A DNA stretch of 21,256 nucleotides from positions 1-21,256 of the IMG/VR virus record IMGVR_UViG_3300023220_000268; one strand, written 5' to 3'. The notes beneath the pieces are model-generated. The model worked only from the letters and a program-made list of their open reading frames with translations. It was not told the DNA's origin and searched no databases. This document shows positions 6,556 through 14,475 of this stretch, piece after piece (position 1 is the stretch's first letter; each line of letters begins with the position of its first letter). This DNA is from a virus. A program made the translations under genes and the position numbers.

Positions 6556-7650
6556 TTGAGAGCATCCGACATTGTTAATCAGCTAGCCACAAAGCTACCG
6601 ACATTTGTTGACGACTTTACAATAAATAGTGATGTGTCGTCGCTGACGCGGTCAGGTACTACCGTCACCGTCACTACAACCAGCGATCATTCCTTATCGA
6701 TAGGAAATCTAGTAAATATTGTCGGTGCCAGGACGCCGATAGTCATATCCTCCATTGACCGGGTTGGCATTGTCGCCACAATGGTGACAGCATCAGATCA
6801 TGATGTGACAAAAACAAAGGGGTTTGAAAACGTCGAGATAGAAGGCGCGGCGGAGTCAGAATTTAATGGTACTTTTAAACTATTGAGTGTACCTAACCGC
6901 CGCACTATCGCCTTCCAAGTAGCGGACAGTGGCCCAACATCTGCCACCGGATCCCCTTTGTTGATAAACGGCGAAAATATTTTTAATACCTATAATGGTT
7001 TGCGGGATGTCACCGCAGTCCCGTCTACGGTCACGTTTGAGTATGAAGTAACGAACACTGGTTTATTTACCCCGGCTAGCGGAACAATCTTTGCAAAAAC
7101 AACCCCTCTCATATCATCAGCAGTAAGTTATGAACGGATAGTAGCTTCTTACACAAAGCAGATTCAGGAAAATATATGGCTTTTTGTTGTGATGGGTAAC
7201 GCAATAGCACACAAAAATCGTCAAATTACTACCGATTCAAACGACAATATACAGCGCTCCAATTTCTTTAACCAACGAATCACGCAGGCTTTATCCTTGT
7301 ATTTGTTTACCCCTTCGACAAACGAGATTGCAGCGCGCCAGGCCAGGGACAGGGCGGAGGAATTACTATTACCAATTTGCCAGAGCATTCTTTTTAAAAG
7401 ATTTGATTCATTGTTGTCGGCTCCGTTTGTTAATCCCTTGCAATTTTCCGATCATGGATTCCATGATTATAACGCCGCTGTTTATGTGCATCGATATACG
7501 TTTGAAGAGACATTGCAAATGACATTTGAAGACACTGTCGGAGTCGATCCTGATGTCGCGTTCCGTGATATTTCATTGACAATGGGTCTCGATGTTGGCA
7601 CTGAAACGTTTACAACCGAGATTGATTTAGATGATGAGCCGTTGGATTAA
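6556..7650 (+). CDS. Probable tail terminator with inserted Ig/FCCH-like modules
   Basis: A 364-residue protein starting at TTG 6556 with TGAGG eight bases upstream; the N-terminus RASDIVNQLATKLPTF is typical of minor neck proteins. The C-terminal part (about 190-364) carries the terminator-like core: QIQENIWLFVVMG, NQRITQALSLYLFTPSTN, ARDRAEELLLPICQSILF, YNAAVYVHRYTFEETLQMTF. Between them (about 30-180) lies a repetitive beta module of the kind labelled E1 FCCH-like in phage proteins. An outer N-half (TTVTVTTTSDHSLSIGNLV) and C-half (YNGLRDVTAVPSTVTFEYEV) appear to flank a complete second copy (residues 69-136). Order in the operon (after gp10-like, before sheath) fits the terminator, which caps the tail. 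The insertion makes it more than twice the usual length. Confidence 0.68.
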   Translation: MRASDIVNQLATKLPTFVDDFTINSDVSSLTRSGTTVTVTTTSDHSLSIGNLVNIVGARTPIVISSIDRVGIVATMVTASDHDVTKTKGFENVEIEGAAESEFNGTFKLLSVPNRRTIAFQVADSGPTSATGSPLLINGENIFNTYNGLRDVTAVPSTVTFEYEVTNTGLFTPASGTIFAKTTPLISSAVSYERIVASYTKQIQENIWLFVVMGNAIAHKNRQITTDSNDNIQRSNFFNQRITQALSLYLFTPSTNEIAARQARDRAEELLLPICQSILFKRFDSLLSAPFVNPLQFSDHGFHDYNAAVYVHRYTFEETLQMTFEDTVGVDPDVAFRDISLTMGLDVGTETFTTEIDLDDEPLD

Positions 7651-7796
7651 TATTAATTTCGCAATTTTACCCCTATACAAAAAATCTATTGTGTGGTTTT
7701 TAACGATAGCTTTTGCCTTAAAACTTAAAACTTAATTTGAATTGTGTTATATAGCCGTATATTTGGCTTCATGCTAATAATTTAGGAGCAAACAGA
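7651..7796 (+). promoter_or_regulatory. AT-rich intergenic gap ahead of the tail operon, possible promoter
   Basis: This 146-base gap is the longest non-coding stretch in the window apart from 14471-14676. It separates neck genes from the sheath block, a sensible place for a late promoter. It holds a 12-bp perfect palindrome ATTAATATTAAT (7646-7657, spanning the previous stop), a run of AAAACTT repeats, and a weak TTGAAT (7737-7742) with TATATT (7758-7763) at a short 15-base spacing. The ribosome binding site AGGAG (7784-7788) of the next gene ends it. No convincing consensus promoter or terminator; a phage-specific late promoter would not be recognised by eye. Confidence 0.3.
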
Positions 7797-7991
7797 GTGA
7801 ATAAAATTAAAATAAAGGTGCTCAAAAATATCCCTGGCTACGCTGCTGGCGTAACGGTAAAGGTGGACGCCGATGAAAGTGGCACGCCATATTCAGTATC
7901 CTGGCGTAGGCGGTTACGTGATGCTAAAAAAGATAATTGTGTTGAGATTCAGAAAGAGTCAAAAACATCTAAATCAAAAACACCTGAATAA
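7797..7991 (+). CDS. DUF2635-like small tail protein
   Basis: A 64-residue basic protein starting at GTG 7797 with AGGAG eight bases upstream. It has the short pattern of the DUF2635 family that precedes the sheath gene in Mu-like phages: an N-terminal strand (IKIKVLKNIPGYAAGVTVKV), then TPYSVSWRRRLRDAKKDNCVEI, where the aromatic-then-RRRL.D element is the hallmark. The C-terminus is a Lys/Ser tail. Function is unknown; position suggests a small tail assembly factor. The sheath gene follows after 14 bases with its own GGGAG ribosome binding site. Confidence 0.7.
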   Translation: MNKIKIKVLKNIPGYAAGVTVKVDADESGTPYSVSWRRRLRDAKKDNCVEIQKESKTSKSKTPE

Positions 7992-8005
7992 CGGGAGTAA
8001 CAAAA

Positions 8006-9556
8006 ATGACCAAGATTATACAGCCGAAAGTTACGGTTAATATAGTTAACGCAAGCGTTCCAGTTGGAAATACGGCACAGAAGATCCTGTTTGTCGGTCA
8101 AAAAACATCCGCTGGCTCGGCCACGGCTGGCGCTCTAAATGAGTCAATACCAAATGACGGATCAGAGGATGCATTGTTTGGTCGTAATGGCCAGTTGGCA
8201 ACTCTTATCCGTGCTAATAAAATCAGAAATCAGCAAGTCCAGGTGGATGCTATTGCCCTTGATGATGCCGGATCATCGTTTGCCGCAGGCGAAATTCAAG
8301 TTACAGGTACTGCAACTGAAGACGGGACGTTAACGATTATCATCGGATCGGAACGAAATTTTAAATTCGACATTGCAGTCTCAAATACAGATACAGACGA
8401 TGCCGTTGGCGTTGCAATCGATGCGGTTATTAACGCAAATCTCGACTCGCCAGTTACGTCAGTTGAGAGTATGGGGTTAGTTACCTTAACCGCCGTTAAT
8501 ACCGGAACTTATGGGAATAGCATCCCTCTTGAAGTCCGTGGATCGGTTTCAGGCTTTACGACAGCAGTCGTCGGAATGTCGGGTGGGGCGACTGATCCAA
8601 CGTTAACAGGTGTATTCGATGTCATCGGAGATAAACGTTACCAGGCTATTGTATGGCCATACCCGAACGACACAACCGAGGTGCTCGCCTTATTAGATCC
8701 TCGATTCAATGCCGATGGCAAGGTGCTGGATGGCGTCGCTTTCACCGCGCTCGCCGATACCGTATCAAATCTTAAGATTTTGGGCGCAGCACTAAATAGT
8801 CAAAGCCTAGTTATTTTTGGGGGCCAAAAAGAAACTGAGGCGAATTACTCCGGGCCTGATATTGTCGAGATACCCATGGTCAACGTTTCTTATTTTGCCG
8901 GATTGCGTGGACTTAGATTAGATACGGATGGATTTTCAATAGCCGATTTTACCATAACAAACAATGGTCCTCTGGACAGTTTCGGTGGTCCTCACTTAGC
9001 ATCAAAACCATATTTTAATATCCCTTTTTCTATTCTGTTACCAATACAAACCGGCAGGGGTTTTGACGATACTGAAATTGAGGATTTAAAAGACGATGGA
9101 ATTTCAGTTATCGGCAATAACAAGGCGGACAACACTATCGTTAGTGGTGAAATAGTTACCACGTACAAAACAGATTTTGCAGGAAACCCAGATCCAACGT
9201 TCACATTTTTAAATTTTGTGGATACGGCAAGCCAGTCTCGGGAATATTTCGCTAATAACTATGCCGCCAGGTTTGCACAATCACGCTTAACCGATGGCGA
9301 TGTTGTCAAGGGCCATGATCAAGCTAATGAACTTGTTATCAGAAGCTTTACTAAACGCCTATATCAAGATCTGAGTGGAGTAGGTTTTGTTTTATTACGA
9401 GCAGGAGAAGATGCGCTTGTATTTTTTGACACAAACCTAATTATTGCTCTTGATTTGGCAACTGGGAAGGCCACCATTCAGATGGAAGTGCCTATCGTGA
9501 CACAGTTGCGTGAAATAGCGGCGACGATGAAGATCGTATTTGATACTGGGGCTTAA
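8006..9556 (+). CDS. Contractile tail sheath protein (Mu gpL-like)
   Basis: A 516-residue sheath subunit, the outer contractile cylinder of the tail. The N-terminus (QPKVTVNIVNASVPVGNTAQKILFVG) is the arm and first strand of gpL-type sheaths. It is followed by a peripheral domain with a TGTATEDGTLTIIIG strand and the TGTYGNSIPLEVRG turn (about residues 170-185), typical of this family. The central region has RYQAIVWPYPND and LVIFGGQKE, and the C-terminal conserved part includes REYFANNYAARFAQSRLTDGD, LVIRSFTKRLYQDLSGVGFVLL and a final VPIVTQLREIAATMKIVFDT, the handshake arm used for subunit interlocking. Length is usual. Start ATG 8006 with GGGAG upstream. The tube gene follows immediately, as in all contractile tails. 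Confidence 0.93.
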   Translation: MTKIIQPKVTVNIVNASVPVGNTAQKILFVGQKTSAGSATAGALNESIPNDGSEDALFGRNGQLATLIRANKIRNQQVQVDAIALDDAGSSFAAGEIQVTGTATEDGTLTIIIGSERNFKFDIAVSNTDTDDAVGVAIDAVINANLDSPVTSVESMGLVTLTAVNTGTYGNSIPLEVRGSVSGFTTAVVGMSGGATDPTLTGVFDVIGDKRYQAIVWPYPNDTTEVLALLDPRFNADGKVLDGVAFTALADTVSNLKILGAALNSQSLVIFGGQKETEANYSGPDIVEIPMVNVSYFAGLRGLRLDTDGFSIADFTITNNGPLDSFGGPHLASKPYFNIPFSILLPIQTGRGFDDTEIEDLKDDGISVIGNNKADNTIVSGEIVTTYKTDFAGNPDPTFTFLNFVDTASQSREYFANNYAARFAQSRLTDGDVVKGHDQANELVIRSFTKRLYQDLSGVGFVLLRAGEDALVFFDTNLIIALDLATGKATIQMEVPIVTQLREIAATMKIVFDTGA

Positions 9557-9585
9557 ACAACAATTAACCTATAGGAGGTTTTATT

Positions 9586-9975
9586 ATGGCCTTACAAATG
9601 AATGACATTACCATCCTGGTAAACGATGTTGTTATTGCCTATACCGCAGACAGTTTATCCGCTAAAGATGGATTCGGAGATTACGTTATCCGAAACGCGA
9701 TTGTGGGCGGCGGGCAAACGGAGCAAGTTTTCTCTAAAGACTTGGCGACGAAAATTGGCATGGTCAAATTTTCAATGCCAACCACGGTGGAAAACGAGGC
9801 TTTTAAACGTGAATGGAAATCAAACGACAATAACAATGTGGTCGAACTTGTTGGCCCGAATGGCTCCGGATTTACTAAAATATTCACACTGGCTGCAATC
9901 CTAGAAGATCCTGAATCAAATTTTGCATCCGATGGCAATATTGAAGTTGAATTTAACTCGAATCCGGCGCAGTAA
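9586..9975 (+). CDS. Tail tube protein (Mu gpM-like)
   Basis: A 129-residue inner tube subunit. Start ATG 9586 has the strongest ribosome binding site in the window (AGGAGGT, 9573-9579), fitting a high-copy virion protein. Recognisable parts: DITILVNDVVIAYTADSLSA, VEN at residue 68 followed by EAFKREWKSNDNNNVVELVG, GSGFTKIFTLAAILEDPE and GNIEVEFNSNP at the end (strands of the tube beta-barrel). It stands directly after the sheath gene and before the chaperone pair, the canonical order. A second, shorter copy of its C-terminal two-thirds occurs at 15987-16265 in the accessory cassette. Confidence 0.9.
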   Translation: MALQMNDITILVNDVVIAYTADSLSAKDGFGDYVIRNAIVGGGQTEQVFSKDLATKIGMVKFSMPTTVENEAFKREWKSNDNNNVVELVGPNGSGFTKIFTLAAILEDPESNFASDGNIEVEFNSNPAQ

Positions 9976-9998
9976 TTATTAAACAGGATATACAAAGC

Positions 9999-10484
9999 AT
10001 GGGTGATGAAAAAGATATATTATTTGAATTGACCTCGCCGTTTGACTATACCGTTAAGGGGAAGGGCGAAAAAAGGACCGCTAGCTTTATTACCTTAACG
10101 GCCCCAACAATGAAACAACACCGATCTGCATCTCGATTAAAGCAATCAGTCATGACGCTTGTACGTAAAGATTCTTTAGAGAACGAAAAAACAAGCTCAT
10201 TGAAGACGATCGACCCGAAGGAAGACAGTAAGGAAGAGAGTGAGGAAGAGAGCGACGAAGACAGCGACATTACCGCAGACTTAATTTTAACACTACTGTT
10301 TTGCAGTAATAGCATTGACATCAATGTTGTCTTTGACCAGGCAAAAGCGTTATTTATAGAAGGTGTCGCCTTAATAGATGGGGAGAAAAACCAGAAATTT
10401 AATGTCCATTTAATAGACCAGATGTCCATTGATGATTTTCAAAACCTCGTAGGAGAATATATCGCAAATTTTATCTTAGCTTGA
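9999..10484 (+). CDS. Tail assembly chaperone, upstream (unshifted) product
   Basis: A 161-residue protein at the position, between tube and tape measure, of the E-type/gp41-type tail assembly chaperone. N-terminal LTSPFDYTVKGKGEKRTASF and LTAPTMKQHRSASRLKQSV resemble the F.L..P.......i..l....P.. pattern of this family; the C-terminal half includes DINVVFDQAKALFIE and QMSIDDFQNLVGEYIANF. An unusual acidic, repetitive linker (residues about 74-90, alternating Glu/Asp/Ser) separates the two. Near its end, bases 10466-10472 read A AAT TTT, a canonical -1 slippery site, after which the -1 frame stays open to 10669. The shifted product would be about 223 residues. It acts in the cytoplasm on the tape measure during tail assembly; this is inferred from position and the frameshift arrangement. 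Confidence 0.8.
   Translation: MGDEKDILFELTSPFDYTVKGKGEKRTASFITLTAPTMKQHRSASRLKQSVMTLVRKDSLENEKTSSLKTIDPKEDSKEESEEESDEDSDITADLILTLLFCSNSIDINVVFDQAKALFIEGVALIDGEKNQKFNVHLIDQMSIDDFQNLVGEYIANFILA
10466..10472 (+). promoter_or_regulatory. Slippery heptamer A AAT TTT for -1 programmed frameshift
   Basis: In the frame of the upstream chaperone the codons are gcA AAT TTT atc tta gct tga, exactly X XXY YYZ with X=A, Y=T, Z=T, four codons before the stop. After a -1 slip the reading continues tat ctt agc ttg aat and stays open to 10669. A possible downstream stem pairs CGCTC (10487-10491) with GAGCG (10518-10522). Frameshifting in the chaperone pair between tube and tape measure genes is established for many tailed phages. 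Confidence 0.75.
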
Positions 10485-10669
10485 ATCGCTCATTGACCAA
10501 AGATCATGATTGCATTCGAGCGTATACAGATAAGGAAGTAGCGCAGTTTTTTTTATTTATAATGATAACGTCTAAAGGTGGGTATAACGTGCGGTGGCTA
10601 GAGTCTGTTTCGATAGCACGATTTTTTAATGTGTTTGACCAGTGCGTCAAGATTTCACCTAAAGAATGA
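10481..10669 (+). CDS. Tail assembly chaperone, -1 frame extension (G-T/E' type)
   Basis: This frame lies -1 relative to the upstream chaperone gene and is continuous with it from 10472 by frameshifting, adding about 65 residues (YLSLNRSLTKDHDCIRAYTD, FFLFIMITSKGGYNVRWLES, FNVFDQCVKISPKE). A free-standing start is possible only at TTG 10481, which overlaps the upstream stop as TTGA and has no ribosome binding site, so the fusion product is the likelier form. In Mu-like and lambda-like tails the second chaperone segment ends just before the tape measure gene, as here (10679). The W-L-E-S and C-terminal helix pattern resembles other short E'-like frames, but sequence conservation in this class is low. 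Confidence 0.7.
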   Translation: MNRSLTKDHDCIRAYTDKEVAQFFLFIMITSKGGYNVRWLESVSIARFFNVFDQCVKISPKE

Positions 10670-10678
10670 GAGGCCGAA

Positions 10679-12136
10679 GTGGCGAATAAAGTCAGTTTTA
10701 TTATTGATCTAAAAGATAAGTTTTCGAGAGCGGCGAAAAACGTCGCTAAACAAATAAAAGTGATAGACAAAGGGGCTAAAAAAGCCTCTAGGACAATAGT
10801 AAATAAACTTGCACCAGCCTTTAAAAAATTAAAAAAAGTCGCAATCGGCACATTTATCGGCATAGCCGTGTCCTCCGCGGTTGCTTTTAGAAAAATGATT
10901 TTATCAGGTGCGACCTTCCAAGATTCTATTGCAGACTTGTCGTCAATCACGGGCGCTGCCGGGAAAGACCTAGCTAAACTGAGAGACGAAACATTCCGAC
11001 TTGCAAAGGCGTCCTCTATTGCACAGGTTGAAGTGGCTGGCGCATTTACTCAAATAGCATCGGCAAAGTCTGAATTACTGAAAGATCCTAAATCTCTTTC
11101 TGTTGTCACAGAGCAAGTATTGCTTCTCGCTAATGCTGCTGGAATTGCGGTCCCCGATGCCGTTCGCGCCTCAGTCGGTGCCCTAAACCAATTTAATAAA
11201 GGGGCAGATCAAGCGGCCCGCTTTGTTAATGTTATTGCAGCAGGAGCAAAAGTAGGCGCATCTTTGGTAGGCGAAACGGCTGAAGCATTAAAGAATGTCG
11301 GTGCCGTGGCCGCACAATTTAATCTCTCATTTGAAGAGACCAATGCACTTATACAAGTCCTGGCAAAGAATGAAATAAAAGCCGGAGAGGCAGGGACAGG
11401 GCTACGCGGGACATTAATTAAACTTGAGAAAACAATGAAGGGCAGGATTGCCCCGTCAAAAATAGGGATAATAAAAAGTTTAGAGATAATTAAGAAACTT
11501 GGGCTTTCTAATACCCAAATAGTTGAAGAATTTGGCGAGGAGTCTCTTAAGACAATTTTGATTTTACGTAAAAATGTCCCTTTAATTAAGCAATGGACAA
11601 AAGCGCTTACTGGCACCAATGTTGCGCAAGAACAAGCAGTAATTCGGTTAGGAACATTCAATGCGAAGATGCGCGGACTAGGGATTTCCATTAATGAATC
11701 AATGATTAAAACCTTTGATCGTCTTGAACCTATATTGGTAAAACAAACGAAGAGTCTGACTGCGTGGTTTGATTCTATTACTACGGAAGATATTAAAATT
11801 TTGTCCGATGCCCTTAGTGCCTTGCTTGGAATTTTAACCTTGGTTATAAAATCATTGGCATTTTTTGGCAAACTCCCAGTAAGAGGGATTAGACTTTTTA
11901 CAGATGGCGAAGAGGAACGAATCAATAGGGGGCGTTCTTTTCTAGGCGGTCCATTGCCTGTATCTGCGGCAGAAAGATCGGCTGCTGCTGCTGTACAGGG
12001 ACCAGTACAAAAGGCACGTGTTGATGGCGAGATTGTTGTTAGCGCCGCCGAAGGGACCAAAATAGAATCGACAAAACTGAGGACGAGAGCCAGCAACCTT
12101 GACTTCGGACTAAATATGGTTCCCGCAACGCTTTGA
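10679..12136 (+). CDS. Tail tape measure protein (short, TP901-core type)
   Basis: A 485-residue protein that sets tail length inside the tube. GTG 10679 is preceded by GAGAGG. Residues 1-55 are basic and helical (DLKDKFSRAAKNVAKQIKVI, KKASRTIVNKLAPAFKKLKK). A hydrophobic stretch follows (VAIGTFIGIAVSSAVAF, about residues 55-71). The TP901-like core includes FQDSIADLSSITGAAGKDLA, LRDETFRLAKASSIAQVEVA, AGIAVPDAVRASVGALNQF, KNVGAVAAQFNLSFEETNALI, and the glycine-rich AGEAGTGLRGTL. A second hydrophobic segment (LLGILTLVIKSLAFFG) lies near residue 390. The C-terminal DGEIVVSAAEGTKIES and SNLDFGLNM are typical of Mu/P2-type tape measures. 485 residues is short; at about 0.15 nm per residue, an established rule of thumb, a tail of roughly 70 nm is implied. 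Confidence 0.88.
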   Translation: MANKVSFIIDLKDKFSRAAKNVAKQIKVIDKGAKKASRTIVNKLAPAFKKLKKVAIGTFIGIAVSSAVAFRKMILSGATFQDSIADLSSITGAAGKDLAKLRDETFRLAKASSIAQVEVAGAFTQIASAKSELLKDPKSLSVVTEQVLLLANAAGIAVPDAVRASVGALNQFNKGADQAARFVNVIAAGAKVGASLVGETAEALKNVGAVAAQFNLSFEETNALIQVLAKNEIKAGEAGTGLRGTLIKLEKTMKGRIAPSKIGIIKSLEIIKKLGLSNTQIVEEFGEESLKTILILRKNVPLIKQWTKALTGTNVAQEQAVIRLGTFNAKMRGLGISINESMIKTFDRLEPILVKQTKSLTAWFDSITTEDIKILSDALSALLGILTLVIKSLAFFGKLPVRGIRLFTDGEEERINRGRSFLGGPLPVSAAERSAAAAVQGPVQKARVDGEIVVSAAEGTKIESTKLRTRASNLDFGLNMVPATL

Positions 12137-13359
12137 CCGACGAAAACAAAATACTTGAGGGATCATTTAAAGAAATACCGATCCGTATTCGGTCCGCAAG
12201 TATCACAGGTGGACGAAAGTTCGTAAAAAAAGAATTTCCTAATCGGGATACGCAAACCATTGAAGACCTTGGCCTAAAACCAAGAACATATGATCTTGAT
12301 ATCATCATATCAGATGTCGGGAAAACAGCCGCCAATGCAGAGCCATCTGAGGATTATTTTGAATATCGAGATAGGTTGATTGCAGCCATTGAAGACAAAG
12401 GCCCTGGCACATTAATCCACCCGCTTCATGGCCGTATCGAAAATGTTATTGCCACTACCTATTCTACGAATGAGACTTTAACCGATTTTGGTCTGTCTAC
12501 ATTATTTGTTACCTTTGAAACAAGCAGCAACACAGGCATTCCTGTCCAGTCTATTACAGCGCTATCTCAGATTGAACAATCGAGGGGGAGTGTTGACGTT
12601 GCTGTTACCCAAGATATCTCAGCTAATTTTTCAGTAGATCCAAAGTTGACGAATAATTTTATTGATGCGCAGAATAAAGTTAATCAGATAATACAATCTG
12701 CAATTGACGCAACCTCATTTATCGGGGCAGCAGCAGACGAGATCAATGAATTTAATAGTTTTATTGGTCAGTTTTCCGCCAATGTTAATTCATTGATTAT
12801 TGCGCCCAATGATTTGTCGTTAAGCATAAGCAATCTATTCAATAATATTAATGGCTTATTTGGCACGATAGAAAATACAGCAAAATCGTTTATTAATTTG
12901 TTCGCATTCGGGGACAATGACGAAGATAATATTATTACAACAACAGCACAGTTAATCGAAAGAAAGAATAACAGGGCCATATTAAACCAAGCTATTAATG
13001 CACAAGCCCTGAGTTATGCCTATGTGTCAGTTGCGCAAGTAAGTTTTGAAACGGTAGCTGAGATTGAAGAGGCCGAGCAAGAACTTGAAGTGCAATACAG
13101 GTTCATTGTTGATAACAGCGATTCTAATCCGGATATTAATTCCACGTTGACCGACATGAGGGTTGTCGTTCAGACTTTTTTCGACGAGCAACGCCTATCG
13201 GCAAAACAAGTAATCTCTATTTTCACTAACATAACATCGGCCAGGTTGCTAAGTTTTCAATACTATGCCGAGTCAGAATCGGCAGAGGACATCATTGCGC
13301 TAAATGGGATTACCGATGTTTCATTTGTTGAGGGCGATGTCGATATATTGACGGCATAA
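12133..13359 (+). CDS. Mu gpN-like tail / DNA circularisation protein
   Basis: A 408-residue protein of the Mu gpN (gp43) family, found between tape measure and hub genes; Pfam names its N-terminal domain DNA circularisation N-terminus, though in contractile tails it is a structural baseplate protein. Visible: FKEIPIRIRSASITGGRKFV, FPNRDTQTIEDLGLKPRTYD, IISDVGKTA, DYFEYRDRLIAAIEDKGPGT, LIHPLHGRIE and FGLSTLFVTFE, which form the family's N-terminal domain (residues about 10-130: fPnrd...eDlG...r.y.l.....g.dY...rd.li.a.e..Gpg.L.HP..G). The remainder is helical and variable, with INAQALSYAYVSVAQVSFETV near the end. Start is TTG 12133, overlapping the tape measure stop as TTGA, implying translational coupling. 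The hub gene follows after 10 bases. Confidence 0.87.
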   Translation: MTDENKILEGSFKEIPIRIRSASITGGRKFVKKEFPNRDTQTIEDLGLKPRTYDLDIIISDVGKTAANAEPSEDYFEYRDRLIAAIEDKGPGTLIHPLHGRIENVIATTYSTNETLTDFGLSTLFVTFETSSNTGIPVQSITALSQIEQSRGSVDVAVTQDISANFSVDPKLTNNFIDAQNKVNQIIQSAIDATSFIGAAADEINEFNSFIGQFSANVNSLIIAPNDLSLSISNLFNNINGLFGTIENTAKSFINLFAFGDNDEDNIITTTAQLIERKNNRAILNQAINAQALSYAYVSVAQVSFETVAEIEEAEQELEVQYRFIVDNSDSNPDINSTLTDMRVVVQTFFDEQRLSAKQVISIFTNITSARLLSFQYYAESESAEDIIALNGITDVSFVEGDVDILTA

Positions 13360-13369
13360 GCTGGACGAA

Positions 13370-14470
13370 ATGACGATAAAACTCGAAGTAAACGGCGTTC
13401 AATATGATAACTTTTCATCGGCAAGTTGTGAAATAAGACTAGACGCCCTATCAAATACGTTTAGCTTTGAAGCGGTTGCAGCCGAAGGTACCCCTCTACC
13501 ATTTAAAGGCGGGGAGCCTTGCAAGGTTCTTGTCAATGGCGAGCTTGTTTTAACCGGCAACATTGAAGTTGTCACTGTTGATTATAGCGCTGATGACCAC
13601 ACCATCTTTATCGAGGGCCGTGATAAGACGGGGGACTTATTAGATAGCACATTAAATCCGATAGACATCCGCCCACCTATTACCTTAAAAGAGCTTATTG
13701 AATCCGTGCTCGATCAGATTGGTTTAGATATTAGCGTCATTGATTTAGTTAACCCCGATCCATTTAATGTGGCGGAAGATTTGGCCTCTATCGAATCCGG
13801 TGACAATGCTTTTTCTTTCCTCGAGGACTATGCACGCAAGCGACAAGTGTTATTAACCTCCGATGCAGATGGTAACATCGTTATTGATACAAACTCTGGC
13901 CAGGCCGCCCCTGGCGCAGTTCAACATATCATCGGCGCAAATGACAACAACATACTGGCTTGTAGTTTTATATTCGATACGACAGGAAGATATAACGTCT
14001 ACAAGTTCGCCTCTCAACTTGGCATACCCGCTATTAATGCGGCGGGTGAGATTGAAATTTCTACAGTAGTCGATCAAAGTGGTGGTGCTTTTGATCCTAA
14101 TATCAGAATTGGCAGACAGCTTATTTTAGTGTCAGAGGTGCCAAATTCAGATTCTCAAAATGAGTCTAGGGCAAAATGGGAGGCCGACATACGCCGTGCT
14201 CGCGGCCTGATCTATGCCGTTACGGTGCATGGCTATCGCGTCGATCCAACCGATGACAATAGCGATCTATGGAGAACGAACAAACTCTACCAGGTTGTTG
14301 ATGATTATCTCGGCAAGCAACAGCGCATGTTGTGCAACTCAGTCACGTACACCCTGGATTTATTGTCAGGCGAACAAACAGCGCTCGGGTTTGTTGATGA
14401 AAAGACGTACACCCTGGATTTAACAAAGCCACAAACAAGCGATATTGCGACGGACATTTTATTTGAGTAA
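13370..14470 (+). CDS. Baseplate hub protein (Mu gpP/gp44-like)
   Basis: A 366-residue hub protein, the gpP/gp44 counterpart of T4 gp27, which forms the central ring carrying the spike. Family features: IKLEVNGVQYDNFSSASCEI at the start, ALSNTFSFEAVAAEG, PFKGGEPCKVLVNGELVLTG and HTIFIEGRDKTGDLLDSTL (the G.D.......G.v.....s...h.i.i.GRsk..dL.dst hallmark, about residues 47-96), then TLKELIESVLDQIGLDI, SFLEDYARKRQVLLTSDADG, RARGLIYAVTVHGYRVD (about 275-295), LWRTNKLYQVVDDYLG and a closing VTYTLDLLSGEQTALGF. Start ATG 13370 lies 10 bases after the gpN-like gene. In Mu the spike gene follows directly; here about 2.5 kb of accessory genes intervenes before the spike at 16943. An in-frame 18-bp repeat occurs at the end. 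Confidence 0.9.
   Translation: MTIKLEVNGVQYDNFSSASCEIRLDALSNTFSFEAVAAEGTPLPFKGGEPCKVLVNGELVLTGNIEVVTVDYSADDHTIFIEGRDKTGDLLDSTLNPIDIRPPITLKELIESVLDQIGLDISVIDLVNPDPFNVAEDLASIESGDNAFSFLEDYARKRQVLLTSDADGNIVIDTNSGQAAPGAVQHIIGANDNNILACSFIFDTTGRYNVYKFASQLGIPAINAAGEIEISTVVDQSGGAFDPNIRIGRQLILVSEVPNSDSQNESRAKWEADIRRARGLIYAVTVHGYRVDPTDDNSDLWRTNKLYQVVDDYLGKQQRMLCNSVTYTLDLLSGEQTALGFVDEKTYTLDLTKPQTSDIATDILFE
14345..14422 (+). repeat. Exact 18-bp in-frame direct repeat in the hub gene
   Basis: ACGTACACCCTGGATTTA occurs at 14345-14362 and again at 14405-14422, exactly 60 bases (20 codons) apart, both read as (T)YTLDL. Perfect DNA identity including the wobble positions points to recent duplication or conversion of this C-terminal strand. 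It lies just upstream of the boundary where the accessory cassette begins. Confidence 0.85.
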
Positions 14471-14475
14471 GGCTA

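Noticed and set aside
7651-7796. Small gene or tRNA in the gap before the sheath block
   Set aside because: No open frame with a start and ribosome binding site, and no cloverleaf pattern was found.
11209-12096. 295-codon open frame on the minus strand
   Set aside because: It lies entirely opposite the tape measure gene, whose composition explains the absence of antisense stops; low-complexity Ser/Ile-rich product, no family resemblance.
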